Origin: Magnolia sinica
Taxonomy: Eukaryota; Streptophyta; Magnoliopsida; Magnoliales; Magnoliaceae
Length of the DNA: 64,000 nt
Direction: 5' to 3'
Assembly (NCBI RefSeq): GCF_029962835.1
Contig: NC_080575.1
Span: 62,041,493 to 62,105,492, forward strand
In this document: positions 23,501 through 36,721 of the stretch, one piece after another
How the letters are laid out: each line of letters begins with the position of its first letter
How positions within the stretch are numbered: position 1 is the stretch's first letter
Position numbers and translations under genes: made by a program
Notes under the pieces: generated by a model
Told to the model about the DNA's origin: nothing
Database searches by the model: none
Seen by the model: the letters and a program-made list of their open reading frames with translations, nothing else

Positions 23501-26500
23501 AATGAAATAAGTAAAATAACTCAATCCAATCATGTGTACTAATTAGGCAAGTTTTTCCTATTTTTTTAGATTTTTTTCATTTTTTAAATTTTTTTTCCTT
23601 TTTAAATTTTTTATTATTTTAAAAAAAATATGCCATGGCATATGCGATTGTGCGATCGCATATGCGAACAACATATGCTGATCGCATACAATCGCATATG
23701 CGTTTTGACAACATTGATCCTTACTTAGATTTACCTCTTGCTATCAGAAAAGCAAAAACGCAGTATACCTCTCATTCTATTCAAAGGTTTATTTCCCATC
23801 AATCCTTTTCCCCTCAACATCAATCCATTATTTCAGCTATTATGTGTCTTAGTGTCCAAAAGGAAGATCTTTATCTCTGGCATTATAGGTTTGGTCATCC
23901 TTCGAGTCTATTATTGCATTCATTATTACCAACATCAGTCGAATCTAGTGATGTTAAAAATTTTAATTGTGAGGCTTGTATATTAGCCAAACATCGTAAC
24001 TCTGTCTATCTGTTTCTTGAAAAACATTGAAGTAGAAATTTTTTTCTTTAGTTCATTCAGGTGTTTGGGGTATAATTCCTATTGTTTCTAATGGATTTAA
24101 ATACTTTGTCTCGTTTCTTGATGATGCATCTCATATGACATGAATTTATTTGACGAAATCTAGAGATGAGGTTAGCTCTATTTTCAAAATATTTAATGTG
24201 ACTATCAGTACTCTACGTACAGATAATGCAAAAGAATACCATTGTCATGCCATGATATCTTATCTTCAAGAGCATGGTATTAACTCTCAAACCACAAGTT
24301 TGATGTAGTAATCTCCAAACAATAGAGAAAAGAATTACATTTTAGTTGATGATTTGTTAATAACTGTGTTTATACTTGTTTGTAGTGAAGATCATAGTGG
24401 GTGACAATATTTTATTGGCAGACTCCAATCAAAAGGGGTTGTTTAATCCCTCAGTCAGCCGTGTCGCTTTATCGGTAAGAGAAACTCATTTAGTAACATT
24501 AACCACATCCCCATTGTCATCACTAAAGATGCCTACATCACCAGTGAGGCACAAGTTACCAAGACATTTTTTTTTAAGGTTAACGGAGAATATTATTAAA
24601 GGCCTGCAGCCGAAGCAAAGCAGGAAAAGAATACAAGGGAAACCCAAAAGAAACTCGCCAAAAGACGCCCAACCTAGCACTCAACACAAAAGACAGCCCA
24701 TTCCAAAACAAACAACACAATGGAATCCACAATCATCTTAAGAGACAGAGAGGTATCCTGGAAGAATCTCTAGTTCCTTTTGCCCCATAAGATCCACCAC
24801 ACTGCCGGCAGCATCATGAGCCATCTTTCCCTCCCAAACCTCTCGTTATAGCATCCATGCCATGCCCAAAGAAGAACCCTAACAGAAGACAGTGTGACCC
24901 ACTACACCTCTAAGAAGGAAAGAACGTAATCCCAAACCTTACTAGTTGGTGAAGAGGCAGAAGATGAAAAGATCGTCAATGGATTCGACATCGCAACAGC
25001 ACAACCCACATATAATCGGGATGACCATGGATCTTCTTTTGAGGTTGTTTGTAGTTAGCACTCTCCGCGTGCCCACCAACCACGTAAAAGTTGCCACCCT
25101 AGACGACATTCCATGGGACCAGAAATGGAAGCTGTAACCTTCTTGTTGCGGAATTTCAGGAGGCCAAAGAAGGTTATAAAAGGATCTAACCAAGAAGACC
25201 CCTGAAGGGTGCACTTTCCAAACCCAAGAAATTGCCTCTTCCAAGGGGACTACAAACAATAATCTAGCCAAAACAAAAAGAAACTCATCCGCCTCCACGT
25301 TCGTCAAACTCCTCCGAAATCTGGGGGTCCAACAAACTTGAGACCCCTCCCAAGAGTAACAATCTACCACCCTTAACCCCGCAATCAGCGCCACCCACAC
25401 AAGATTTGGGAAATCAAGATAGAGAGGAGAATCCACGTACCAAGGATCTTCCCAAAATCTAATGTTAGACCCGCCACCCAATCAATAGGAAATTCCTTTG
25501 AGAAACTCGTCTCTAATTGACAGCACCACTTTCCAAACGTGGGAAGCTCTATAGGTTGAGGACCTTTTGGTTTCCCATCCTCCATCCTCAAGACCATACT
25601 TAGATGCTATCAAAGTTGTCTCGCTTAGTCCCAAACTGCCACATCCATTTACCAAAGAGAGCAATAATCATTGTGTGAAGGTCCTACCAATGTTTTAAAT
25701 ATCAATGATATCGACTGATATCCCACAATATGTCTTGTATCCCACCTGTGCGATACAAAATGCACATGTAGTGTCGATATATCCCACACGTTTGATCCAG
25801 TGAGCATTTTCAATTTTCGATCCTTTTTTTATTGAAATTATGTGAAATAAGTGTTAAATGGTTATAAAAATCCATTGGTTCTTCGTGTTATGCATGAAAA
25901 ATCATGGAGTTGGAGCTTTTATTTCGATATCCATTGGTTCTTCATGTTTTTTTTCGAAAATTTCCTTCAACCAACTATCAATTTAGACTAATTTCAAAGT
26001 ATTTAGGAGTATTTGATGAAATGATCATCACATACACTCTAATTTCAAAATTTGTGTAGTTCGTCCAATTTGGGGAAAATTAGGAAAATTTCAAAATTTT
26101 CCCAATTTCTCCCAAATCGCTTGCAATGTTGTGCTCCAGACATGAAATCAAGTGCGTATGAGGGTTGATCTATTGATTTGTCAAGTCCTTGTCAATTTTT
26201 GAAAAATAAAAATCATTTTTTAATTAAAATTATTAAAATATTATTTTTTTTCAAAATTTTCCTTCAACCAGTTGTCAATTGAGACTAATTTCGAAGTATT
26301 TAGGAGTGTTTGATGAAATGATCATCACATACACTCTAAATGTTATGCATTCAATTTGAATATAGTTGCATTAGTTCAATCAAACAACGCATAGCTTAGG
26401 ATACAAAGGAAACCTATTATGTGCACTTCCTTTTTGAGATGTTATTATTTAAAAGTGTGTATTAAGGTCTTTTTTAACAATCCCTGAAGTTTCATTGAAA

Positions 26501-29500
26501 AATTCAACCATTTTCGTAATGTTTCCCAAAAAGTGTGATAAATTACCCGATAAAAACGATATATCCCATGTGATAACCGATATGTATCTATATCCCAAGG
26601 ATGCAATACGTAACGTGATACCGATATTTTGAACATTGGGACCCGCAACCCAGTGCCACCCTGAGAAATTGGCTTACACAACTCCTCCCAACAAAGGGGG
26701 TGAAATTTGGATCCCTCTTCATTCCCTTGCCAAAGAAAGTCCCTCCTCAACTTGTTCAATCTAGCGCAAACCGACCAAGGGCATTTGAAAAGAGACATGA
26801 AATAGAACGACATGTTGGAGAAGGTTGTTTTTATCAAAATTAAGCGTCCTCCAAGAGACGGGGCTCTGCTTTTCCACTTCAACAACTTATCGTCAATCCT
26901 TTCTATTCCCTTGTCCCATAAGTGCTTAGTTGGCTTCCCTATGCAAAACGGGAGGCCCAAATAAGAAGATGAAAAAGAACCAGCCTTACACCCGAAAGAT
27001 TCCACCAGGGCAGCTAGCGACTCCTTGGAGACATGGATGCCCAACATTTCACTCTTGGCAACATTAATCTTCAAACTAGAAACCACCTAGAAACATATGA
27101 TCACTTTTTGCAGGTCTGCAATCATTATCGGATCTACTTCATAGAAGATGATCATATCATCAGCGAACTGAAGATGCGAAACCCGATCCCCCGAGGCGTC
27201 CGTCCTGAAACCAGGGATCAAGCCCTCCTCTTGGCTCTTGGCTCTTGGCCAACATGCAACTAAGGGCTTCTGCAACACAGGAAACAAATATGGAGACAAC
27301 GGATCACCTTGACGAATACCCCTAAATGGCTCAAAAAAGACTTTGGGGGAGCCATTCACAAGCACCAAAAAAGAGGGAGATCGAATGCAAATATGGATCC
27401 ACCTTCCCACCTAGGACCACAACCCATCCTGCTCAACATGTAGTCGAGAAGTCCCAATCTACATGGTCATAAGCCTTCTCCACATCGAGCTTGCAAACCA
27501 AACCCAGCATCCTAGCCTTGTATCATGAATTGGCGCATTCGTGAGTGAAAAGAGCAATGTCCATGATCTGCCTCGCTCCGACAAAAGCTCCTTGATTGGG
27601 AGAAATAATGGTGGGAATAACCTTCCTAAATCTCGTAGCTAATACCTTCACCACAATTTTGTACAGGATACCTAAGAGACTAATCGGCTGAAAGTTCTTC
27701 AAACTCTCCGCACCCTCAATCTTCATAATAATGGCTATGAAGGAGGCACCAAGGAGATGAGGCAAACTTCCATCATTAGGAAAGTCCTTAACAAATTCGG
27801 CAACATCCTTCTTGATCACTTTCCAAAAAACTTGAAAGAAGCAAGAGGAAAATTGTTGGGTCTTGGGGCTTTATCGCCACCCAACACAAAGACCGCCGCC
27901 TCAATTTCTCCCTCTGAAATTAGGGCCTTCAGCTGCTCCACATCCTCGGAAGATAAGCTTTTGACATGAAGTCCAACCTGGGTCTTGCCCACTGCTCCTT
28001 GCTCAGCAACTTGTTGTAAAAATCAACGATGGCATTGCAAACCCGGTCCTTCTACTCCAATCTAACCACATTCACGAGCAAGGAGTTGATCCAGTTAACC
28101 CACGCTCTAGTCGAAGCCATCCGTGGAAGAATTTCATATTTTTGCCCCCTTCTTTGAGCCACACTACCTTCGACCTTTGTCTCCATTTTATTTCTTCTTC
28201 CTTAAGAATTTTCGAATAAGCATTTGACAAGGCAGCTCTCCTTTCTTTCTCCTCTGAGGAGAGGACTTTGCTCTCTTCCACAAGGTCCAAAGCATGAAGA
28301 TCGTCCCACAACCTAAATAATTCAGCTTCTCTTGCTCCTAAAACTTCTTTGCTCCATATTTTCAGCTTTTCTTTGATGATTTTCAGCTTTCTATGAATTC
28401 CCAACCCTAGTGCCGGCCCTTCCACTTCAAGAAAGAGCCACCACTGCACCATTCCACAGAAACCCTCCACTTCCAGCCAACTCAATTCAAACTTGAAAGA
28501 CTTTGGGCCCCAATTGTCCATCTCATCCTAGAGAAGGATTGGCTTATGATCGGAAACCGGTCTTGGCAACACCGAAGACTGGAGTATTGGAAACATGTTC
28601 AACCAATCAGGGACATGAAGAACCTGTCCAACGAGAGGAAATAGGCACGCTTTGACCCTTCGACCACGTGAACTTAGCCCCAGACAATAGAATGTCGATA
28701 AAATTACAACTCTGTATCCAGGAATTGAAATCTCTCAAACTTCTGGTCTGCCGAGATCCCTGAGACTTTTCAGACGAAAAACGCAGAACGGTGAAGTCCC
28801 CCCCAATACACAAAGGCAAGGCCCATTTCGAAGGGATCGCAAGCAACTCTTTCCGAGAGAAAGATTGATCCCCAACTTGGCAAGGGCCATACACCGACAA
28901 GAAAATCCATTTGAAACCCACAGACGAATCAATGAACACTACTAAGACAGAAAACTCACCAATCCAGTTGTCCTCTATCCTCAACCTGCTCGAATTCTAG
29001 GCTACCAGAATCCTGCCAAAAGACCCCACAACATCCTTACAAATAAAATCCTTCGACTTTAGCCCCAACATTGAATTCAAAACAAATTTGTCGAAAGAGA
29101 CAAGCTTGGTCTCTTGATAGTAATAATCTCTCTCTTTGCCTTGTTGCACAGTGCCCTGACCTTAAGCCGTTTATCTCTACTCCCCAAGCCCCTAACGTTC
29201 CACAATAAGATCCTCATCGTGACACTGAGCTCTCTAGACGTAGCAATTCTCTTTAGCTTCTGGGGTTACGCTTCGATGTGAGACTGGTTGCCAACCCTTC
29301 TCTTTGTTCGATGAAATGGAACAAGGCCACCGCATCGTCATCACAAGCATGGAAGGATAACCCAATTTTCTTCCCCACCTGATTAATAACATCCTTGGTC
29401 TAATCAATTTCCTCCTTCGACCATGAATTGGTGAGTACAACTCCGTTGCTTGTTGTCGCTTCTTCCATATGTTGGGTCTCCTCAGCAACAAAAGGGTCCC

Positions 29501-32500
29501 TTGTGGCCATTGTAACCTAAAGAGGCATAACATCGAGGATTTCCAGGATATCACCAGACACCATGGTTGTCTCCCTTTAAGCAGCAATAAGAGGTTGGGC
29601 TAACGTCAAGGCTCTCAACTCCTCTTCAAGATCCCTCTCAATGTTGCTTGAGTCGCCTAACTCGTCTTCATGCTCCCGCTCCTCTGCGTTCACCATCTGC
29701 TTGTGCTAAGAAGAGCCTTCATCGCTGTTATCGCCCAACAAGGGTTTTGATGGAGAAACAAAGAAGTCTCGTTTAAGCAAAATAACTCTTGAGGCTCCCC
29801 TAGTATACGGTAGAGTGAAGTGCCTCTATGAGGAAATGAGGGACTGATCGGGGCCTGGGTCTAAGGATGCGTGACTCTCAACGAGATCACATGTTGCAGC
29901 TAAAGCCAAGGCAGTTGACACGTGCCAATTCTCTGCCGGTGTCATGAAGAGTTGCTTCACTCATGCGAGCCCCACACGAGTCATTGATGATGTCCATCTT
30001 TCCAGAACCATGATCCAAGGGAGCCCCACATGTCGCCATCCGGGTGTCTCCCTGACTCATTGTCTATCTCAAGGCAACAGCTTTGGGCTTGGGAAAGCCG
30101 CGTTGCCGCAACAGGGTTAGAATGTGAGGTTCAGCCCCCAACCAAATTCAAATAAGCCCAAACCTATTCCAGCCCTGCAGCTTCTGCCCGAACTTGTTCC
30201 GACCCTACAGCTTTGGCCCCAACCTTCACACACAAAAAATGACCCCTCCGCATGCGAGCTCTCTCCTGACGCCATGTAGTCTACTAACTGTGTGCGTTGC
30301 ATTCCACCTACTCCCACAGAATACCCAATCTTGATGAAAGGATGAGGGCGCTCCTTGTTGTGAAGAATCGTTGGACCACTGAAGGGGTACTCCTTCATCC
30401 CTTCCGAAGCCTCAGCAAGTAGAACCTGTCAGAAACCCTCCCTGCATTTCCGTATATCCCCCCAGTGGCTAGGAACTCTCCAAGCCATCTCCCTCTCCAC
30501 CTTAAAAGATAGGCAAGAACCACCTATCCAAAGCTTGACACACTCCATGGCATTCGAAGCTCTGTTTCTTCTTATGCAGAGGCGGGCCACACTTATATCT
30601 TCACCGGCCTCAAAAGCTTCATCAATTACTAGAACTTCTGCCAGGCATTCACCTATCAGAGTGAAAACCCTCCTTGTTCCAAAGCTCTAGAGGGATTCCC
30701 CGTACCAAATACCATCCCAATATAGAACCAAAAGACGACCAATCTTCCCACTTACAAACGGATAAAATTGGTCCATCATTAAACCTTTGTCCAGCTTCCA
30801 CCAGAAGGTAAAGGTTCGTCCCCGGCTTGAGAGAGATCCAGAGCTCCTTGGCATTCAGTGGTTTGATACAATATTCCCATTTGTCCAACCGGCGGCATGC
30901 CTTAATCCATAATCGCACTTGAGACATCGCAACCCCTTCATGCCTGTGACCACCAACCATTAGAGGTGTTGCTTCATGTTTTCCACCATTGTCGAGTCGG
31001 CGTGAACCTCCATACCTGAAGAAGCTTCCTTCCATATCCAATTTCTCAGAGCTTGAGAAGGGTTTGTCTCCCCATGATGAGCCCTAATCGAGGTCTGAGG
31101 AGGTTCCCCCGAACCACCCCCCCCCAACTAGGGCGTCTTTGAAGTTTAAGGTTTTTCGCTCTGCATTGACACCAGCAAAGCAGCTACCGTGACCCTTAAT
31201 CGTAGGATATGGCCGTCTATCTTCCGATCATCGACCCTTCTGCTCGGGAACCTTTCCCTCCGTCAGTCCCTTGGCTTTTGCTTCTCTGTTGGCAACGTCG
31301 AGACGAACTTAGCTTGCTACACTAACAGCTTCTTGCCCCCAAAACTTTCTTCATGAAGCATATCAATCGCTCTCATCATCTCATCTTCCAATTTCATCTG
31401 AACGAATGCAAAGCCTCTCGAAGCTCTAGACCCTTTAATGCGTGGGATCACCGCCTCACGCACTACACCCGCCCTCCCGAAAACCCTCTCAAAGTTTACA
31501 AGGAGCCATCCAACAGGAAACCCTTTAACGAAGAGGGTCGGGAGTTCCTCCAAGGGATTTCCCAGCAAACCTTTTCCTCCCTTCACCAGCTGACCTTTTC
31601 CCCCTTGAGTCCATTCCCGAGTTGGAGTCTCCAGAGTCCGGACAGTTCCTCTCCCCCGGGTCGCGATATTCGCTTCTGCCCTCCCCTATCGCACCCGTTT
31701 TCAGCTGATGATAATCAGTTCTATCATTGATCTCGAGATCCTCAGTGGTTAAAGCAATGCCCTCGTCTTGCTCGAAATTCGTGGAGCAATCCTGTTGATG
31801 ATGGCTTCCTTCCGATGGTTCTCCTCGCTCAAATGGCTGAAGAGAATCCCCAAACCTTCCATTCTCTTTGCGGCTTGTTCTCATTTACTCCTTAATTATA
31901 CCTAGGATGCATCATTTCCAAATGGCTAATAAGCTATTGACTTAATTACCATGGGTGACAGAAAAGACTCTACGAAACTCACCAAGTAGCAATGTTGCCC
32001 ATAGCTCAGTGGAAGTTTCCTGTTATTTATTGGTTATTTTGGTAGGAGCTTCATAACTAGTGACTTTCTCTGCTCAGCCTACTCACTTTAGTAGCCTGAA
32101 ACCATCCATTGAATGAAACTCGATGTTTATTGCCCAGAAGATATAATGGCTTAGCGTTGTATTGGAATTGCACTGCCTGCTGTCTGATTTGTCAACTCTT
32201 TAACCGATGGAAAGAAAAATATGACATTACCTGCATGAGAAAAATATGACATTACCTGCGTGTATGGAAGATACGTTCTCATTCATTTAACAGGATTCAC
32301 AAAATATTCGTATCTAACCATTTAATCGTTCAAACAATTCATGAAAAGTTTAGTTAAGTTGCACTTACAGGATCATTCTCAAAAAATAAAAAAAATAAAA
32401 AAATAAAAAGAAACAAAAAACACAGAAAAGAAACAAAGAAATAAAGAAAGAAGGATAGATGGATAGATAGAGAGATAGAAAAAGATAGACTTACAGGACA

Positions 32501-35500
32501 TATGGGGCCTTGCGAAGAAATAACTGATTGCATCTCAGCTGGATCCGAAACATAGCCTAATCGTAGATAAGGAAGCATATCTGAGACAGCTTCCTTTTCT
32601 CTTCCCACATACACCTGCAGAAGGGGCATAATATGATGTTGGGAGAAAACTGTCATAACCATAGATGAACAAACATGCTGGTGATGGATTTGATTTCCAT
32701 ACATGAAAAACTTGGACGGCTAATTTTCCATTTCTTTGAGCAACCATTCTCTTGTCCTGATATTGAGGATCCTCAGTATTCAGTGATGCCTGCATCAAGA
32801 AACCATATAGGACAGTAATTAATGCCTGGATCAAGAAACCCATATACAACAAAGTAATTAAATTGCAAGTGCAAAAAGTAGTTAATTTGCATATACGAGT
32901 CCAGAGAACAAAGATTTCACCTCTACCACTATACGGTCGTAAGGATTATCTTCGTCTACAAATCCATAGTTCAGAAGCAACCTTGAATTTGGTTGCGGCC
33001 CGCACCTATATAATCTATCAATTTTAAGATGTGGATATAAAACCCATAGAGTACATTCTCAGCAACAGTAACCACAAGCACAACATGAGGAGTGCAAGAA
33101 CAACTCCAAATTATAGACTAGTAAGAAATTTCTATGATTTTAGGTAAATAAGATACCAGACAACAATTGATTCCCCAGCTTTATAAGGCCGATCCACCAC
33201 CAGTTGAACAGCACCATCTGTAGCAGCCAGCATTGCCTTGCAGTTGCTTTTGTAAGCCAGTAATGGGGGCCCTAGAGGAACTAAAGCAAATCTCCGAGCC
33301 AAGCTGACTTTCTGATCCACCAGAGTAAATGATCAATCATATGCTTTGTAAAACTAGATACTCTATTGATCAAAAGAAAAACAGAAGTAGATAACACCCA
33401 TGCCTTCCTGATGAAAAAAGATAAACTGCTCATTTTACGAAACTGGAAGAAGATTTGACTAACCAGCATGGTGGCTATCTCGATTTCAACCATAAATTTC
33501 TCTATGTTACCCAGTCAATTCAGAATGGTAAGTACCTCATCCTTTTCTCTCTTTCCCATTCCCTTCTTTTCATTTCTTTTTTCTGCATTACCCTCCCTTC
33601 CTCATGTAAAAGCCACACCCATTTGATACCCATTGTTGTTCCAAATAGCAATGTGTCAAATCAATTATTGTGACCAGTAGATATGGCGTGTGCAATGAAT
33701 TTAGAGAGAGAAGCAATTGTTTGCAAGACGTGGCCATGTGGGAGAGAGCAGAGAAGAAGTGGTCATAAAATGTAGACCTTTCATGGAGAACTTCGCTTAG
33801 TGCGCATTTTTTTTTCCCTGGCAACTCTCGTTATATATAGTAGAGATAGTTGCATTTACACCAACAAAATTATCAATTTCATGCTAATTGAAGGTACAAC
33901 CAGTGTTACTGGACATGTGCAACAGGTACCAAGTGTCAAAGTGTCCTCAAAAGCCAGGAAAGGCCGTTCAAAATATAAAACATGGGGACAATTCCATACA
34001 AAATAAATTAATAATCACAAAAGAATGAGAAAATAATAAAATAAAATTCTAAAAGAATTATATCAGTTTAGGTCCAATCAACATTCATTTTCAAGGATTA
34101 ATTAAGGTTTTATTCAAAATAATGCAATTTTACAGCAGTTGAAGAGATTCGCCAACCAGAAGTGATTGGAGATCACATCTCAGTTTTGCCAAATCATCCA
34201 CTTCATTTTCACCAAATCAATTGGAGATTACATCTTAGTTTTGCCAAATCATCCACTTCAATTTCACCAAATCATCCACTTCATCATTTCCTTCCCTAAG
34301 GATGTGGATGAACGACAACGAGAGAACATTCAACTCTCTAATTTCCTCCACCTATTGCCTAATTCCACATTTTTTATGGCAATCTCCACAGGCATTATTC
34401 CAACGATGAAGCCCAATTTATGGCATTAAAAGAGTTTCCCTCAATAATTGGATATGGCTCTTGCATCCAAACTAGTTCTTTCATTCTAATCCAGGGCCTT
34501 CTTGCCTCAATGGAAGCTGTCAAATTAGGTCCAGTCAACAGTAACTTTAAAAAATCTGACCCAACAAATAATAAGTTGAGGAAACAATAAACAGCACATA
34601 ATAACTATTTAAAAATACCATAGCCAACATGAACATCATGCAATGAACATTAGTTGCATCCCGAAAAGAAAGGAAACTCATCAAATTACCAAAAAAAAAC
34701 ATGAATGGGTCAAAGGCATATGACCTTATTACAAAAAATAAAAATGGAAAAATAGAAAAAGGTGAAAGTAATGAAGAAGTCAACTTGAATGAGTTTCCTT
34801 CACACCGAGAGCTTGTAGGCAAGCTTGTGAAATAAAGGAATGAGAAGGCTTCAACTTTAACAATGAAACCTAACTCAATAAATGACACAAAAAATAGGAA
34901 AACAAGAAAAGAAATTTTTCAAAGGGAGTCGTCAGATCACCACATTTGAATTATACATGTCATACATTTAAACGACATCATTCAGGCAACATCTAGAATT
35001 CCGGATTGAGTTCGTTTTGCTTATGTTGCAACTCAAGCTCACCAGTATGTGTCGCCCCAGTTGGGCCCATGTACTGGAATGGCATGATGATCGGAATCGG
35101 GTTATTATGCTTTACAACTCACAGTAAGAAATTTACACTGAATGAATGATTCTGATCATTGCTGTGTTGATAAATGTTGAACACTAAAAAGAAAGTTTTC
35201 AGTGGCTCAATCAAGGTGTCCCGTATCGGTATCAGTTGGCGTAACGGTGACCTCCAAAACCGATACGGATACGGGGTCGTAACGGCGATACGGGGGCGTA
35301 ACGGCCCGTAACGGCGTAAAAAAAAAATTTTGCCAAAAAAATATAAAAAAATATGTATTAAATCCGGAATATTCTAAGCATTCCAAATATGCATTCATTT
35401 ATAAATTGGAACATGTTTATGGTGGTGTAACGGTCCACTCTTTGGTGAGAAGCTGTATCGGACTGTCTGATTAATTTTTGAACCAAGTAACCTGAATTTG

Positions 35501-36690
35501 ACTATAAAATGTATATATTTAATTTTCTAAATATCTAATTTATATACTTAACAATTTAATATCTTTCTCCTAGTAGTTCTTTAAAAAAATGAAATTAAAT
35601 TCAGGTAGATGGCGTTGCCAATTTCGGGCTGACTTGGATGACCAATCTATGCCCCAAATTAGCCTCAAATTCATGCAATTTATTGTCATTATCCCACTTA
35701 TGTATTAGTGGACATTTATTGGATAGTGAATCATGAAAAAAACCAAAAGGCCCTATTTTAAAAAATAAGAGTACACCAAATAACAATTAAAAACTATTCA
35801 AATAATTTGATTTTGGCATTGTGAGTTAGCAATTGCAGTTTATAATTTAATTAGTAAATTTTAAGTTAATATGTCTTTGGTACAATTTTTTATGGCCCCA
35901 AATTAGGTGAGACTTGGATTGTGAAGTGTAGCACACATGTCAAAGTTTTTTGGGTCCCACGCATGATGAATGTGTTATATCTAAACCGTCCATTCATTTG
36001 ACGAGATTGTCTTAAGACTTGACACGAAAAATAATACAGATCTAATTATCAAGTGGACCACACTTCAAAAAGCAATGGGGGATTGAACGTCTACCATTGA
36101 AAACTTTTTTGGGATCACATGACTTTTAGATCAATATGAAATTTGGTTTTCCTCTTCATTCGGGTCTTTTTGACCTTATGAACAGATTGGATAGAAAATA
36201 AATGTTACGGTGGGCCTACGAATTGTTTAACGGTGAAAATCATCACCTCCGCTGCTATTTTTGGTGTGGTCCGGACGATCTTTGGATACGATTCATTTTT
36301 TAGGCAATGCTATAAAATAATATTTAAAAATAGATGAACGGTGTGGATATAATAAATACATCACTGTGGAGCCTATAAAACTATATCTCCTTTGAACCGT
36401 TCGTACAACTCGGAGCTCGAGGAGTGTCAGCGCTCGTCTCAGCGTGACACGTACCGACAGCAGCTTACGCTGCCCAAAAAAAAAAAAAAGGGGGAAGGAG
36501 AGAGGGAAACCGAAAAGAAAAAAGAGGGAAAGAAGAGAAGAAAAAAGAGGGAAAGAGGGAAAGAACAGAGAGAGAGAGAGAGAGGGAGAGAGGGAGAGAG
36601 AAGAAAAAGGAGGAGGAGGAGGAGGCCGTAGCCGCAGCCGCAGTCGCAGCAGGACCGCAGCCGCAGCGGCAGCAGGGCCGTAGCAGGCCG

Positions 36691-36721
<31 letters not shown>

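Larger units (their letters stand above)
24567..31900 (-). mobile_element. LINE C, nearly full-length L1-type element, inactive
   Basis: Minus-strand order from 5' to 3': an ORF1 with RRM (about 31884-31317), a Cys-poor gag-like region (about 31041-30117), endonuclease (about 28990-28600), a linker (28521-28072), reverse transcriptase (27830-26644), and after an inserted hAT-like element zf-RVT (25664-24942), then a 3' end with a run of nine A (24567-24575 read on the minus strand). Numerous stops and frame shifts. It occupies much of host intron 9, in the same orientation as the host gene. A TSD was looked for but not found with confidence. Confidence 0.88.

Noticed and set aside
24556-31960. 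Target-site duplication for LINE C
   Set aside because: CAAGTTACCAAGACA beside the poly(A) tract has no convincing match near 31900-32000.
36392-36683. Arg/Lys/Glu-rich open frames
   Set aside because: They come from GA and GGA simple sequence in intron 5.
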